Of a DNA stretch of 64,000 nt, positions 1 to 11,516 are shown piece after piece. The notes under the pieces are model-generated. The model had not been told where the DNA came from and did not search any database. It saw nothing but the letters and a program-made list of their open reading frames with translations. The stretch covers positions 67,874,748-67,938,747 of the forward strand of contig CM038038.1 of NCBI GenBank assembly GCA_021397845.1, written 5' to 3'. Positions within the stretch are counted from its first letter, which is position 1, and each line of letters begins with the position of its first letter. This stretch comes from Areca catechu. Taxonomy: Eukaryota > Streptophyta > Magnoliopsida > Arecales > Arecaceae. The position numbers were made by a program, and so were the translations under genes.

Positions 1-802
1 TGGATCAAACCATGTCCAATAGAGTTCGATTCCTTCTTTCAGACACACCATTTAATTGAGATGTCCATGGAGGAGTCCATTGAGAGAGAATCCCATTCTC
101 CTCAAGATAAGTCAAAAACTCGCTGGAAAGATATTCACCACCTCGATCTGATCAAAGAATTTTAATAAACTTCCTAGTTTGTTTTTTAGCTTCACTATGA
201 TAACATTTGAACATTTCAAATGAATCAGATTTATGTCTCATCAGGTAGACATAACCATACCTCGAAAGGTCATCTGTAAATGTAATGAAATAATTATACC
301 CATCTCTTGCACTAATATTCATAGGTCCACATATGTCAGTATGTACTAGACTTAGAATATCACTGGCTCTTTCATCATTTCTAGTAAAAGGTGACTTGGT
401 CATTTTTCCAAGAAGACAAGATTCACAAGTTGGTAAAGATTCACTCTTAGTGATATGTAGGAGACCTTCTCCCACCAACTTATTTATCCTGTTTTTATTT
501 ATATGACCCAGCCTATAGTGCCAGAGATAAGTATCATTGACTTTATCTAACCTAGGGAATTTATTAGTAGTGTACAATATAGTAACAGGCTGTGACAGTA
601 TATATATGTGATTCCTCACTTGTCCAAACATCACATTAGAACCATTCAACATGATTTTGCAAATATCATTCTTTATAGATAATTCATAACCATGTTTTTC
701 CATCAGACCTATAAAAATGATATTCACTAAAAAGGAAGGACAAAAATGATAATCATTAAGAATGATAGTACAAGATTTGAAATACAAAGAAATAGTTCCC
801 AA
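1..802 (-). pseudogene. Copia element A: integrase region (partial, frameshifted)
   Basis: Integrase part of a Ty1/copia polyprotein, which would join reverse-transcribed DNA to the genome. Reading leftward from 802, the frame gives the end of the protease region, then the pre-integrase zinc-binding domain (LWHYRLGHINKNRINKL followed by CESCLLGKM), then the start of the catalytic core with its first aspartates (HTDICGP, TFTDDLSRYGY). A stop near 152 ends that frame. Another frame continues to position 1 with DRGGEYLSSEF and SERRNRTLLDM, which contains the glutamate of the DDE triad. One frameshift therefore breaks an otherwise recognisable core. Reverse transcriptase and RNase H must lie left of the window. 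Family assignment is confident; activity is excluded. Confidence 0.85.
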
Positions 803-1860
803 TGCTAGAATTGGTGCTTGACTTCCATTCCCAATGTTGAGAAACCTTTCACTACTTTTGAATCTCTAACTAACTTAAAGTCCCTGGAAAGAATTGCAAA
901 TGTGGTAAGGACTTTCGATATCCAATACCCGGCTAGTAGTATCATAAATAAGGAAACTACAAGGATTTATCATATAAATACCTTGACCAGCAACAGCTTG
1001 CTGCTTTCCCTTTCTTTGCCTGTTTGGGTTTATAGTAGCAAGGTAAGCAGAATAGTTCCACTTCCAGTGACCTGGCTTCTTGTAGAAGAAGCACTTTGCT
1101 TAACTCTTGTCAGCCTTCACCCTCTTAGTCTGACTAGGCCCAGCAATTTGCACCTTATTTTTCTTATTCTTTATTTTCTTTTTTCCTAAAGAGATGATGC
1201 TCTGCTCCAAAACCTCCCACCAGATTCACCAACCCTTTGTTGAGGTTGTGGTCTCTCTCATAAGTCTGCAGTAACCCCAACATCTTATGATAGTTTATTG
1301 TAGGCTTATTCATTTTGAAATTATCGAGAAAGACCTGGTAGGAAGGGGGCAGAGAATTCAGTATCGCATCCTTGTCGAGTTGTTCATGCAAAGGACATCC
1401 GAGTTTTCTCGAATGCTCAAATAACTCAATCATGTACATTACATGGTCAGTTACCAAAGCTCTATCACACATACATGTGTTATAGATGGCAAAAGAGATC
1501 CAATATCTCTCCGTACATCCGGAGTGTTAAAAGACTCCTTCAACCTTTGAAGCATATCTTCTGGCTGGGCCTCCTCAAATTTATGAATGAACTCATCGTT
1601 TATCACAGCCAACATAATTCAACATACCGTGGTACAGTCAGAGATCCACTTCTAGTAAGTGTTACTGATAGTGCCATGAGCGTTGGTGGCTGGGATCTCA
1701 GGTACCAGATCCATTATCACATAAAGGATCCGCTCGTGCTCCAGGACTATCTTGAGTTTTCAATACAGACTATCAAAGTTGGGTCCAGAAAGTTTGTCAT
1801 TATCCAATAATGACCAGAGTGACAAAGTGGTTGACATTATCTGAAAAAGGAGAACAAGAC
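803..1860 (-). pseudogene. Copia element A: gag and protease remnant
   Basis: The 1164-1472 part holds the copia gag core (DHVMYMIELFEHSRKLGCPL and LPPSYQVFLDNFKM). The zinc knuckle at about 1050-1110 should read CX2CX4HX4C, but two of its cysteines are now tyrosine (CFFYKKPGHWKWNY). The protease site at about 910-950 reads LDIESPYHICNS where copies of this family have D-T-G, so it is probably dead. Element B (43.6-45.0 kb) has the same gag, knuckle and protease order, which supports the reading. Stops and frame changes separate the pieces. Confidence 0.8.
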
Positions 1861-2327
1861 CTATTAGTATATGAATCATTTTAAATATCCTAAAGACATG
1901 GATTTTAGTCTAAAGATTTCTTCCACTATTTTATTCAGACTGGTTGCCTCTACACACCAATCCGAAGAATAACATTTATCCTTTAGTGGGTACTAGGACC
2001 CAATAGACTACACAAGAGCCCAACTTTGGGCAGCCAACACATATGCATCTAAAGGTAGGTATAATACCAATTGCTTCTCTAAGTAATTCCTAGTATTCAT
2101 TTTGCCCTAGGGGTCCTCACAGTCAGCCTTAGGGCGTTTTATTGAAGGTCCTGGTTAGGTCCAACCATTAACATGATCAAATTCAATTCTTCTAACTAAT
2201 CCATGATCAAGCCTGACTTTGGCTGGCACACCTGACCAAGTGGTTTACCATATTCAATCAGACTAACCTAAAGACTCGGGCTCACCACGAAACCACCAAT
2301 CAAGTCCATTTAGATGTATGGACTAAT
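1861..2327 (-). other. Copia element A: leader, first part, ending at the E1 insertion
   Basis: No ORF is seen. This sequence lies between the gag of A and the left end of E1, and with 10714-11502 it would make a leader of about 1.25 kb between the A primer-binding site and gag. The last five bases (CTAAT, 2323-2327) are the left copy of the E1 target-site duplication. Confidence 0.65.
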
Positions 2328-3607
2328 TGGTGCGGACACCAGAGGCATCAGAATAAGACAGAGGTTTCTCTACCCTCTATGGATTAATTAGTAGTATTTG
2401 AGTCCATTTGTAATAAGGGCTTAGTCCAGTCGAGTTGTTATTTTATCACTTGAGTCCTATACAAGTCAGCTTATGTTGAGGTAGTCTTCTTCTTGAGTCC
2501 TATACATGTCAGTCCTAATATAAGTGAAGACATGTCAACCCAAGTACCAGTACAAGCAAAAGATCCACCCAGCCTGAAGATATGAAGACCATGGAAGGCC
2601 CAGTTGAAGAATTTACAAGCCCTGGAACCAAATCAGAAGCCCTAGAGCCATATTGGAAGCCTTGAAGCCTTGGACCGTAGCCTGAAGCAAATTGGGCCAG
2701 TCAAGGCCCAGGAGAGGAGCTAGGGCACAACTTACTTATGGTCACCTTCCTCTTGGTCGACCACTAAGAGTCACCCCTCTTGGCCAACCAAGGCAAGTGA
2801 GAGAGGGAGAGTTTGAGTGAAAGAGGAAGAGTGGGTTTCCATGTATCCTAGCTAGGGTTTGGGTGGGATTCAAATTCCTAGAAAAAGACTAATGTAACCT
2901 TACTTGGGGGCCAAGTCTAAGAGTCTATTTAAGAGACTACTCTCATGTATCAAAGCACTTTTTTCATGAAATATAACTGAGATTACAACTACTGTCGTGT
3001 GCTTTACTGTGTGCTAAGGGGATTCTATGTGAGCCCCTTCTTCTTCCCTATTCCATGTGCCTGCTTCCAGCCTTCAATGAACCGTAGAAGACTTCTCCAT
3101 CCTTGGTCACCAACTCCATAACTCCTTTTTTCCTTGCTATTTTCCTACTTCTATCTTCATCCTTTCTTTGATTCCTAACCCCTAAAAGGTTATTTGCAGG
3201 TCCCTCGACTCCTACGAATCCAATAACTCTTACAAATCCAATGACTCCAGCCGGGCAGCAATCGGATTATCAAGTTGAAAGCCGGGAATCTACGGTCTCC
3301 GGCTTGATTTTCCAGGCCGCATCCGGGAGTAAGAGCGACCCCTTCACATATGATCTGCTCTAGGCACATCAACCATTATCAGGTACACCCCCTTTGCCTG
3401 CCAGTCCCTTTATTGAAGATGAACTAGCCCAACTGAGACTTCTCAGCCTCGATAGTCCACTTTCTATTGTCCTGTTATGCATTCTATTGCTTCATAATTT
3501 CATATAGAACTCTCTACTTAGCTTCTTGGTCTGATCTTCAGGACTCAAACATATAACTTAATATATAAAAACACAAAAATAATCTGCATGCATATAGTTC
3601 CGTATTA
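2328..3607 (+). repeat. E1 5' LTR
   Basis: Starts TGGTGCGGACACC and ends next to the primer-binding site with ...GTATTA, where the 3' copy keeps the canonical CATCA end. A TATA-like CTATTTAAG at 2925-2933 is the likely core promoter for the plus strand. The first ~60 bases correspond to the end of the polyprotein frame in the 3' copy. Confidence 0.9.
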
Positions 3608-3609
3608 TT

Positions 3610-3622
3610 TGGTATCAAAGCC
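3610..3622 (+). other. E1 primer-binding site (initiator Met tRNA type)
   Basis: TGGTATCAAAGCC lies two bases inside the 5' LTR and matches the usual plant TGGTATCAGAGCC with one change. It would prime minus-strand DNA synthesis. Confidence 0.85.
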
Positions 3623-4636
3623 TGTTTGGGCTCAGTTCTCTTTGCATATTCAGATCGGGTGCTTCACCATGGCCGTCCGGTCATAGTAGATTAGTAGGGC
3701 TACAAGACCCTCTCTTCCTAATCTATGGGATCTCTTATGGCAGTAGGGGTGCCGCTGTGAATTGACCCTTGAAGAAGAACACAAAGAGTTTTATTAGGTT
3801 TTTGCATTCTCGGCCTTCTTAGTATATCCCCTATTATTTCAATTATTTCTGCTTGCATAGAATCCAAAAAATTCTGAAATTTATTTTTATAAGTTCCTCA
3901 TAACTGAAATTAATTTTTAAAATTTTCTCAAGAATTATTTCGGTCTGTGGACTTTCTTCCAACCAAAAAACTGCATGAGAATAGTTCTACTTTGTTTTGG
4001 CAGCAAAGCCGATTTTGGAAAGTTCAAGGTTTTTTTAGTATAATCTTTTCATATCTTTAATTTTAGCATGTTCCTTGCATATTAGGTCATAATCTGCAAG
4101 CTATCTTTCTATTTAAGAAAATCGCAAACAAAAAAAAAATTACATACACTCAAAAACTCCAAAAATAGCTAAACCTTAACTTGCATTTTCATTTGCCTGC
4201 CATCATTGCATAAAATTCTTTAAGGGCACTTTCTATATGTCAGATAAGGAGAGGAGTTGATAACCTCTCCTTAGCCTAAAACTACATCCCTTGCATTTGG
4301 TCCCAAGCCTAATTTAAAATTAACTAGACTTAATTTGTCCTAGTGGGCTAGGGACACCTATCGATTGGGTTCAGTCATTATGGGATGACTAGTGTACCCA
4401 AATCATCTCCTATTACTAGATTCTAGTGTCTAGGCTAGAGGAACAGTGTCAAACGACCTAAGCGGATCGGTGGTTCCTTAATTGGGTCCCTGCGATAGTA
4501 GGGGGCCCTCCCATCATCCCACCTCTTACCTGGCCAGTTGAAGAACTAGGATTTGAGTTGTGTGTAAGTTGAGTCAACACATTCTGATTGGGCTCTAGGT
4601 CTAGGCAGCTATAGTCGAGTCAATGTTGAGTCTTGC
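3623..4636 (+). other. E1 untranslated leader
   Basis: About 1 kb with no ORF and several A/T-rich runs between primer-binding site and gag. No promoter or splice signal can be called with confidence. Confidence 0.6.
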
Positions 4637-5815
4637 TTGAGCACTAGATCAGGAGCATCATATCATCCACCATCTCCACCTTTGGCTGAACCCATGGATA
4701 ACCTTGAAGCCAAGATTAATGCACTCACTGAGCAGCTAGCCCAATCCTTCACCCAGATGAATCAAAGGTTTGACCAGATGGATCATAGGCTAGGAACCCT
4801 AGAAGAGACATGTAGGTCTCAGTCTGAACCAGATCTTGATTCACCTCACCCTCCTAGGAGAACCCCACACCGTGACCCATACTATGAGGCTGACCCTAGG
4901 AGGACCCCAAACCCTGATCCCTATTTTGAGGTTGAACCTAGGAGAGTCCATCATCATGACCCAGTCCAAGAGGTTCATGATAGGAGACCCAATCAGGACT
5001 TCATAGACCAGGAGGATAGAGCCTACAAGAACATAAGGTTAGAAGCCCCCACTTTTGATGGTTGTCATGATCCTAAGGTTTATATAGATTGGGAGGGAGA
5101 GGTTGATCAGTATTTTGAGTGGTACGATATGTCTAAGGAGCGTAAGTTTAGGTTTGCCAAGCTTAAGTTGGTTTGTGTGGCCAGGTTATGTTGAGCTAAT
5201 GTTGAGAGAACACATAGATTAGGAGGTCATGATCCCATGGTCACCTGAAGGGCCATGAAGGCTAAGATTAGAGGGAAATACGTTCCTACATCATACCATT
5301 ATGGTTTATTGGATCAGTGGCAGCGATTGAATTAGGGTAGCAAGAGTGTAGATGATTACATCACAAAATTTGATGAGTATTCCATGCGATGTGACTTAAA
5401 TGAGTCTGAGGATGTTGTCATATCCAGGTTTAGGGCTGGCCTGAGAGATGATATTAAGAGGGAGCTCTACATGAGAGAGGTTAGAGACCTGGACCATGCC
5501 TACTAGATTGCTAGGGATTATGAGCATTTCAGAGAGGGCCCATCTATCGAAAACCCGAGCCCATTAGATACCCTAGTCAGTACCCAGGAGCTAGCCAATC
5601 CCACCAGAGCCGACCCAGCCCTAGCTGACCTAATCCAAGTCAACCCAATCTGAGTCACCCTGACCCGAGTCAACCCTAGCTTAGTAATCCTTTGACCCGT
5701 AGAGATGATAGAGGTAAATTTGTAGAGGTCCACAGGAGTCCCAATCCCCAGAAGACCTATTTTAAATATCAAAAACCAGGCCACTTTGCTAGCTAGTGCC
5801 CAATTAGTGCCCTAC
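4637..5815 (+). pseudogene. E1 gag (decayed)
   Basis: Nucleocapsid/capsid precursor. The frame opens at a TTG (4637) followed by STRSGASYHPP, so the original ATG has probably mutated. A short coiled-coil-like stretch (LEAKINALTEQLAQSF) is followed by the retrotransposon gag core (HYGLLDQWQRL, VDDYITKFDEYSMRC, ISRFRAGLRDDIKRELYM). Several CAG/CAA and TGG codons are now stops. The zinc knuckle at about 5750-5800 reads YFKYQKPGHFAS-stop-C, so two ligand cysteines are tyrosine. The gene cannot make functional capsid. Confidence 0.85.
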
Positions 5816-8800
5816 ACTTAAGTGAGATAGAGGAAGAGGAGCCTGAACCCATAACTGAACCTGAGGGAGAAATCTATGAGGCTGATGACCCGTTGTTGGA
5901 TGAGTATGAAGGTGAGGAGGAGGAATATGAGTCTGAGAACCTATTAGGAGTGGTTAGGTGCATCTTGACTCAAACCCCAGTTAAGGAAGATTGGCATAGG
6001 ACTAACATTTTATAGACCTTTGTTAAGGTAGGGGATAAGGTACTTAAGATCATCATAGACAGTGGGAGTTGTGTCAATGCCGTCCCTGCTAGTACAGTCA
6101 AATCTTTAGGATTGACCATAGTTCCCCATCCTAGCCCTTACAAAGTTTCTTGGGTAGATTCCACCTCCATCCAGATCAAGTCTAGATGCCAAATCTTAGT
6201 TAGACTGCAAACCTATGAGGAAAAGATTTGGTGTGATATCATCCCCATAGAAGTAAGTAGTATCATTTTAGGTCGACCTTGGCTTTTTTATCATAATGCA
6301 ACCCTGTTTGGTCGAACCAATGTCTGTGCTTTTAGCCACCATGGAAATAAGTTTGTTATCCACCCAACTCCACCTAGAGACCGGTTAAGAGAGGTCTAGT
6401 AGCCTTAAGGACAGGTAACCTGGAGTTAATTTGATTAAGGCTAAAAAGTTAGAGAAAGAGATTGTTGAGGGTAACCCTATTTGGATCTTGACCACTAAAG
6501 AAATACATGAGCCAACCCAAAAGAAACACCCTCCAGAAATTGTTGAGGCTCTCAAAGAATTTAAGGATGTCTTCCCTGATAATTTACTTGATCAATTACC
6601 ACCCCTTAGAGACATCCAACATGCAATAGATCTAGTCTCAGGAGCCACTTTACCAAACTTTCCTCACTATAGAATGAACCTCAGTGAGCATCAAGAATTA
6701 CAGAAACAAGTGGGAGAGTTGCTTAGGAAGGGTTTCATTAGAGAGCGCTTGAGTCCATGTACAGTCCCTACTTTATTGACCTCTAAGAAAGATGGTACCT
6801 GGAGGATGTGTGTAGATAGTAGAGGCATCAACAAAATAACTGTGAAGTATAGGTTTTCCATCCCCCGATTGGACGACATGTTGACATGATGGCCGGTGCT
6901 AAAGTTTTCTCAAAGATAGACCTTAAGAGCGGCTATCATCAAGTTAGGATTAGACCTGGCGATGAGTGGAAGACCGCATTCAAGACTAAGGATGGCCTGT
7001 TTGAGTGGGTTGTAATGCCTTTCGGCCTTTCAAATGCACCAAGTACATTTATGAGGATTATAACCCAAGTCCTGAAGGAATATACTAAAAAATTTGTTGT
7101 AATTTATTTGATGACATCTTGATTTATAACAGGACAAAAAAGGACCACCTTAGTCACCTTAGACTAGTTTGCCAGACCCTTAGGGAGAATAGCCTCTATA
7201 CCAATTTTAAGAAATGTGAGTTCATGACACATAAGGTTATCTTCCTAAGTTTTGTTGTCACCCTTGAGGGAGTTTCTGCAGATCCTGAAAAGGTTAGGGC
7301 AATTATTGAGTGGCCTGTACCCACTAGTATCCACGATGTACGTAGTTTCCATGGCCTAGCAACCTTTTATAGGAGATTTATTAGGGGTTTTGGTACTATT
7401 GTCGCATCAATAACCGATTGCATTAGGAAGGGTACATTTGAGTGGACCAAAGCAACCGATAAGGCCTTCCAAGAGCTTAAGGATAAGATGACCCATGCAC
7501 CCATTCTTAGATTACCTGATTTCTTTAAGGTGTTTGAGGTCACTTGCGACGCCTCGAGAGTAGGAATAGGTGGGGTACTAAGTCAAAAAAATCACCCTGT
7601 AGCCTTCTTTAGTGAGAAGCTGAATGAGGCTAAACTTAAATACTCTACCTATGATAAGGAATTTTATGCGGTAGTCCATGCCCTTAGATATTGGAGACAT
7701 TACTAACTACCGTAGGAGTTTGTCTTATTTTATGACCATGAGGCACTCCGGTTCCTGAACTCCTAAAAGAAACTTAACCCATGGCATGATAAATGGATCG
7801 AGTACATTCAGGCATACACCTTTGTCCTGAAACATCGTGCCTGAATTGACAATAAGGTAGCATACGCCCTTAGCCATAGGTCTTTGCTTTTTGGCTCAGT
7901 CAGCAACCAAGTCATATGGTTTGATAGGTTAAAGGATGAATATGAAACCTGCCCAGACTTTGGTGACATTTACCAGACCCTTAGGTTAGGACCATCCAGT
8001 ACCCATAGTGAGTATACCATTTAGGATGGCTACCTTTTCCAAAATAATAGACTCTGTATACCTAGAACTTTCCTTAGAGAATTCCTAATTTGAGAGACCC
8101 ATGCTGGAGGTTTAGCTGGTCACTTTGGTAGGAATAAGACCATCTTAGCGATAGAAGACCAGTTCTTTTGGCCAGGTTTGAAAAGGCATGTTGCTCATAT
8201 TATAGCCAGGTGTAGAACTTGTGCTGTTGCAAAGCAGCAGAAGCAAAACATTGGTCTCTACACACCTTTACCAGTGCCTAATCGCCCTTGGCAGGATCTC
8301 AGTATGGACTTCGTGTTAGGATTACCTAAGACCTAGAAGAGACACAATTCTATCTTTGTAGTGGTCGATAGGTTCTTTAAGATGGCTCACTTCATCCCAT
8401 GTTCCCAAACCTTTGATGTGTCTAGAGTAGCCAAGCTTTTCTTAGACAATGTGGTTAGACTCCTTGGCCTACCCAAGACCATCATATCAGATAGGGATGT
8501 AAGGTTCACCAGTTATTTTTAGAAAACCCTCTAGCACCTGTTAGGGACCAAACTTAAGTTTTCTACAGCCTACCACCCCCAAACAGATGGCCAAACCAAA
8601 GTGGTGAACCGTAGCCTAGGAAACCTCCTTAGATGCCTGGTAGGTGAACACATTAGAAATTGGGACCTTTTGTTGCCTAGAGCAGAGTTCGCCTACAATA
8701 GCTCAGTGAATAGGACAACAGGCAAGAGTCCTTTTGAGATAGTCCATGGGTACAAGCCTAATCACCCCATTGATCTGATTCCTTTACCTGTTCATGCATG

Positions 8801-9503
8801 AGTCTTAGAGTCTGTAGAATCATTCACACAGCATATTAGAGACTTGCATAATGACATTAGCCAAAAAATAAACCTAAGTAACGAAACATATAAGAAACTG
8901 GCTAATTCCCAAAGAAGGGCCAAGGAATTTGATGTAGGAGATTCTGTCATGATTAGGCTTAGGCGTGAGCGATTCCCATCCGAGACCATTAAGAAGGTTC
9001 ATGCTCGTGGAGACGGACCTTTGAAAGTGATAGGGAGGGTTGAACCAAATGCCTATGTGTTAGATTTGCCGTCAGATTTGGGCATCAGTTCTACCTTCAA
9101 TATCGCAGACCTGGTTGAGTACAGGGAACCGGCAGTGATACCCAGTGAGGCCTTTGGACCTATTCCTTCCATTGAGAGTGACCCAAGCCTAGAGTGTCCA
9201 ACAATTATTTGGCCTGAGAGAGGAGAACGGATCGAGCATATGCTGGATGATCAAGCCATAACGACCCGGGGCCATGGCTATCAATGCTACCTGGTCTGAT
9301 GGCAAGGCCGGCCAGAGTCGGACGATTCATGGATTTCTCGAGAGGACTTACAGCACTTCAACCCAGACCTCCTCAAGAGATATGTGAGCCAGCCTGATCT
9401 TCACTCAACTAGGTCGAGTTCCTCCCACCCCGGGAGAATTGGTGCGTACACTAGAGGCACCAGAATAAGACAGAGACTTCTCAACTCTCTGTGGATTAAT
9501 TAG
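5816..9503 (+). pseudogene. E1 pol: protease, RT, RNase H, integrase, chromodomain (decayed)
   Basis: Order of recognisable parts: aspartic protease with IIIDSGSCVNA near 6050; reverse transcriptase from about 6590; RNase H (FEVTCDASRVGIGG) near 7540; integrase zinc domain (CRTCAVAKQ-like, ~8215); DDE core (~8300-8620, with STAYHPQTDGQT); GPY/F-like region (~9010); chromodomain (~9230-9400, SDDSWISRE). Single-base losses occur at about 6886 and at about 7110, the second inside the YFDD active site of RT. Later stops include Q-to-stop and W-to-stop changes relative to E2. The frame ends at 9503, inside the 3' LTR, as in E2. Confidence 0.9.
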
Positions 9504-10713
9504 TAGTATTTGAATCCATTTGTAATAAGGGCTTAGTCCAGTCAAGTTGTTATTTTATCACTTGAGTCCTGTACTAGTCAGCTCATGTTGAGCTAGTCTT
9601 CTTCCTGAGTCCTGTACATGTCAATCCTAATACAAGTGAAGACATGTCAGCCCAAGTACTAGTACAAGCAAAAGATCCACCCAGCCTGAAGATATGAAGA
9701 CCATGGAAGGCCCAGTTGAAGAAATTAGAAGTCCTGGAACAAAATCAAAAGCCTTGGAGCCACATCGGAAGCCCTGAAGCCTTGGACCGCAGCCTGAAGC
9801 AAATTGGGCCAGTCAAGGCCCAGGAGGGGAGCTAGGGTGCCACTTGCTTATGGTCACCTTCCCCTTGGTCGGCCACTTAGAGTCACCCCTCTTGGCCAAC
9901 CAAGGCAAGTGGGAGAGGGAGAGTTTGAGTGAAAGAGGGAGAGTGGGTTTCCATGTATCCTAGCTAGGGTTTGGGTGGGATTCAAATTCCTAGAAAAAGA
10001 CTAATGTAACCTTACTTGGGGCCAAGCCTAAGAGTCTATTTAAGAGACTCTACTCTCTTGTATCAAGGCACTTTTTTCATGAAATATAACTGAGTTTACA
10101 ACTACTACCGTGTACTTTGTTGTGTGCTAAGGGGATTCTGTGCCAGCCCTTTCTTCTTCCCTATTCCCTGCACCTACTTCCAGCCTTCAACGAACCCTAG
10201 AAGACTTCTCCAACCCTGGCCGCCAACTCCATAACTCCTCTTTCCCTTGCTATTTTTCCACTTCTATCTTCATCCTTGCTTCGATTCCTAACCCTTAAAA
10301 GGTTGTTTGCAGGTCCCTCGACTCCTACGAATCCAACGACTCTAGCTAGGCAGCAATTGGATCATTGAGTTGAAAGCCAGGAATCCATGGGTCTCCAGCT
10401 TGATTTTCCAGGCCGCATCCGGGAGTAAGAGCAACCCCTTCACATACGATCTGTACTAGGTGCATCAACCATTATCAGGTACACCCCTCTGCCTGCCAGT
10501 CCCTTTATTGAAGATGAACTAGCCCAACCGAGACTTCTCATTCTCGGCGGTCCACTTTCTATTGCTTTTTAGGTCCTGTTATGCATGCTATTACTTCATA
10601 ATTTTATATAGAACTCTCTACTTAGTTTCTTTGTCTGATCTTTAGGATTCAAACATATAACTTAATATATAAAAACACAAAAATAATCTGCATGCATATA
10701 TAGTTCCTCATCA
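9440..10713 (+). repeat. E1 3' LTR
   Basis: Direct repeat of 2328-3607, starting TGGTGCGTACAC after a short purine-rich GGGAGAA and ending CTCATCA at 10713. The right flank CTGAT is the second copy of the target-site duplication. Confidence 0.9.
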
Positions 10714-11502
10714 CTGATCTAGCTAACTATTAGAGAAATCTATAGAAAAAAGATCTAAACAACTTTGATTAGTCTTTTCTCTATTTAATCCATTCATCTA
10801 GACTTAGGTCTAACCCATTTAAGGACCCAATTCTAGTCTACCCAATTAATCCATTGGTTATCAATCATGACTTAAGATTATAATCACATCCTAAATCTTA
10901 AAAAGTTTCAAAAATACAATTTAATTCTCAATGAAGTGTAACATACCAATTGAAATATTTTCAATTAACCCAAACTTTGAAACAACTTCAAAAACAAGTG
11001 AAATAATTTCATAAAAATATCATGAACTTTAAATTTACTATTTTCAGGTTTTGTTCTTTTGTTCTCAGATTTGAGTCGACTCATGCAGGGAGGAGTTAGC
11101 TTAGACAGAACCATTTTCTTTGTTCTACAGAGATGAGTTGACTCGAGCAGGAGGCGAGTCAGCTCATTTGCCTGGGCAAAAAATAGTAACTATAAAATTC
11201 AGAGCTTTTCAATTAAACTTTTCAAAATCCTAGATCATGCACCTTTTAGATCTTACACAAATATAGATTAAAATAATTTTAACCTATCAAATCTCTCACT
11301 TTCTTCTTTATTAGGTCATGATGCAGCAGCACCCCTACATGCCATAGGAGAACCCCATTGAATGGGAAGTGATGGCCTTTAAGCCATACTTCTCTCCTAT
11401 GACCAGATGGCCATGGCAAATCCACCTTAATCCAAGTACTATGTGAAGGATATCAAGCCGATTTCATACAAAAGTATTAAACAAAATATGCATTCAACCT
11501 AT
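10714..11502 (-). other. Copia element A: leader, second part
   Basis: No gene is seen. It joins the A primer-binding site (11503-11515) to the point where E1 inserted. Between about 11070 and 11170 there are several versions of a GAGTCGACTC-like motif, the same type of motif as inside the A LTR near 12510. Confidence 0.6.
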
Positions 11503-11515
11503 GACTCTGATACCA
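11503..11515 (-). other. Copia A primer-binding site
   Basis: On the minus strand the site reads TGGTATCAGAGTC, one change from the initiator-Met tRNA complement, one base away from the LTR. It shows that 11517-13517 is the 5' LTR of an element running leftward, that is, A. Confidence 0.88.
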
Positions 11516-11516
11516 T

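Larger units (their letters stand above)
2328..10713 (+). mobile_element. E1: full-length but inactive Ty3/gypsy chromovirus nested in copia A
   Basis: Two LTRs of about 1.28 kb (2328-3607 and 9440-10713) enclose primer-binding site, gag, protease, reverse transcriptase, RNase H, integrase and chromodomain. The flanking five bases are CTAAT (2323-2327) and CTGAT (10714-10718), a target-site duplication with one transition. By eye the first 300 aligned LTR bases differ at about 23 positions, so the insertion is not recent. All ORFs carry stops and frameshifts. The protein order (RT and RNase H before integrase, terminal chromodomain) is that of a chromovirus. E2 at the right end of the window is a relative with an open frame. 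I cannot fix the clade (Galadriel-, Reina- or CRM-like) from sequence alone. Confidence 0.92.
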
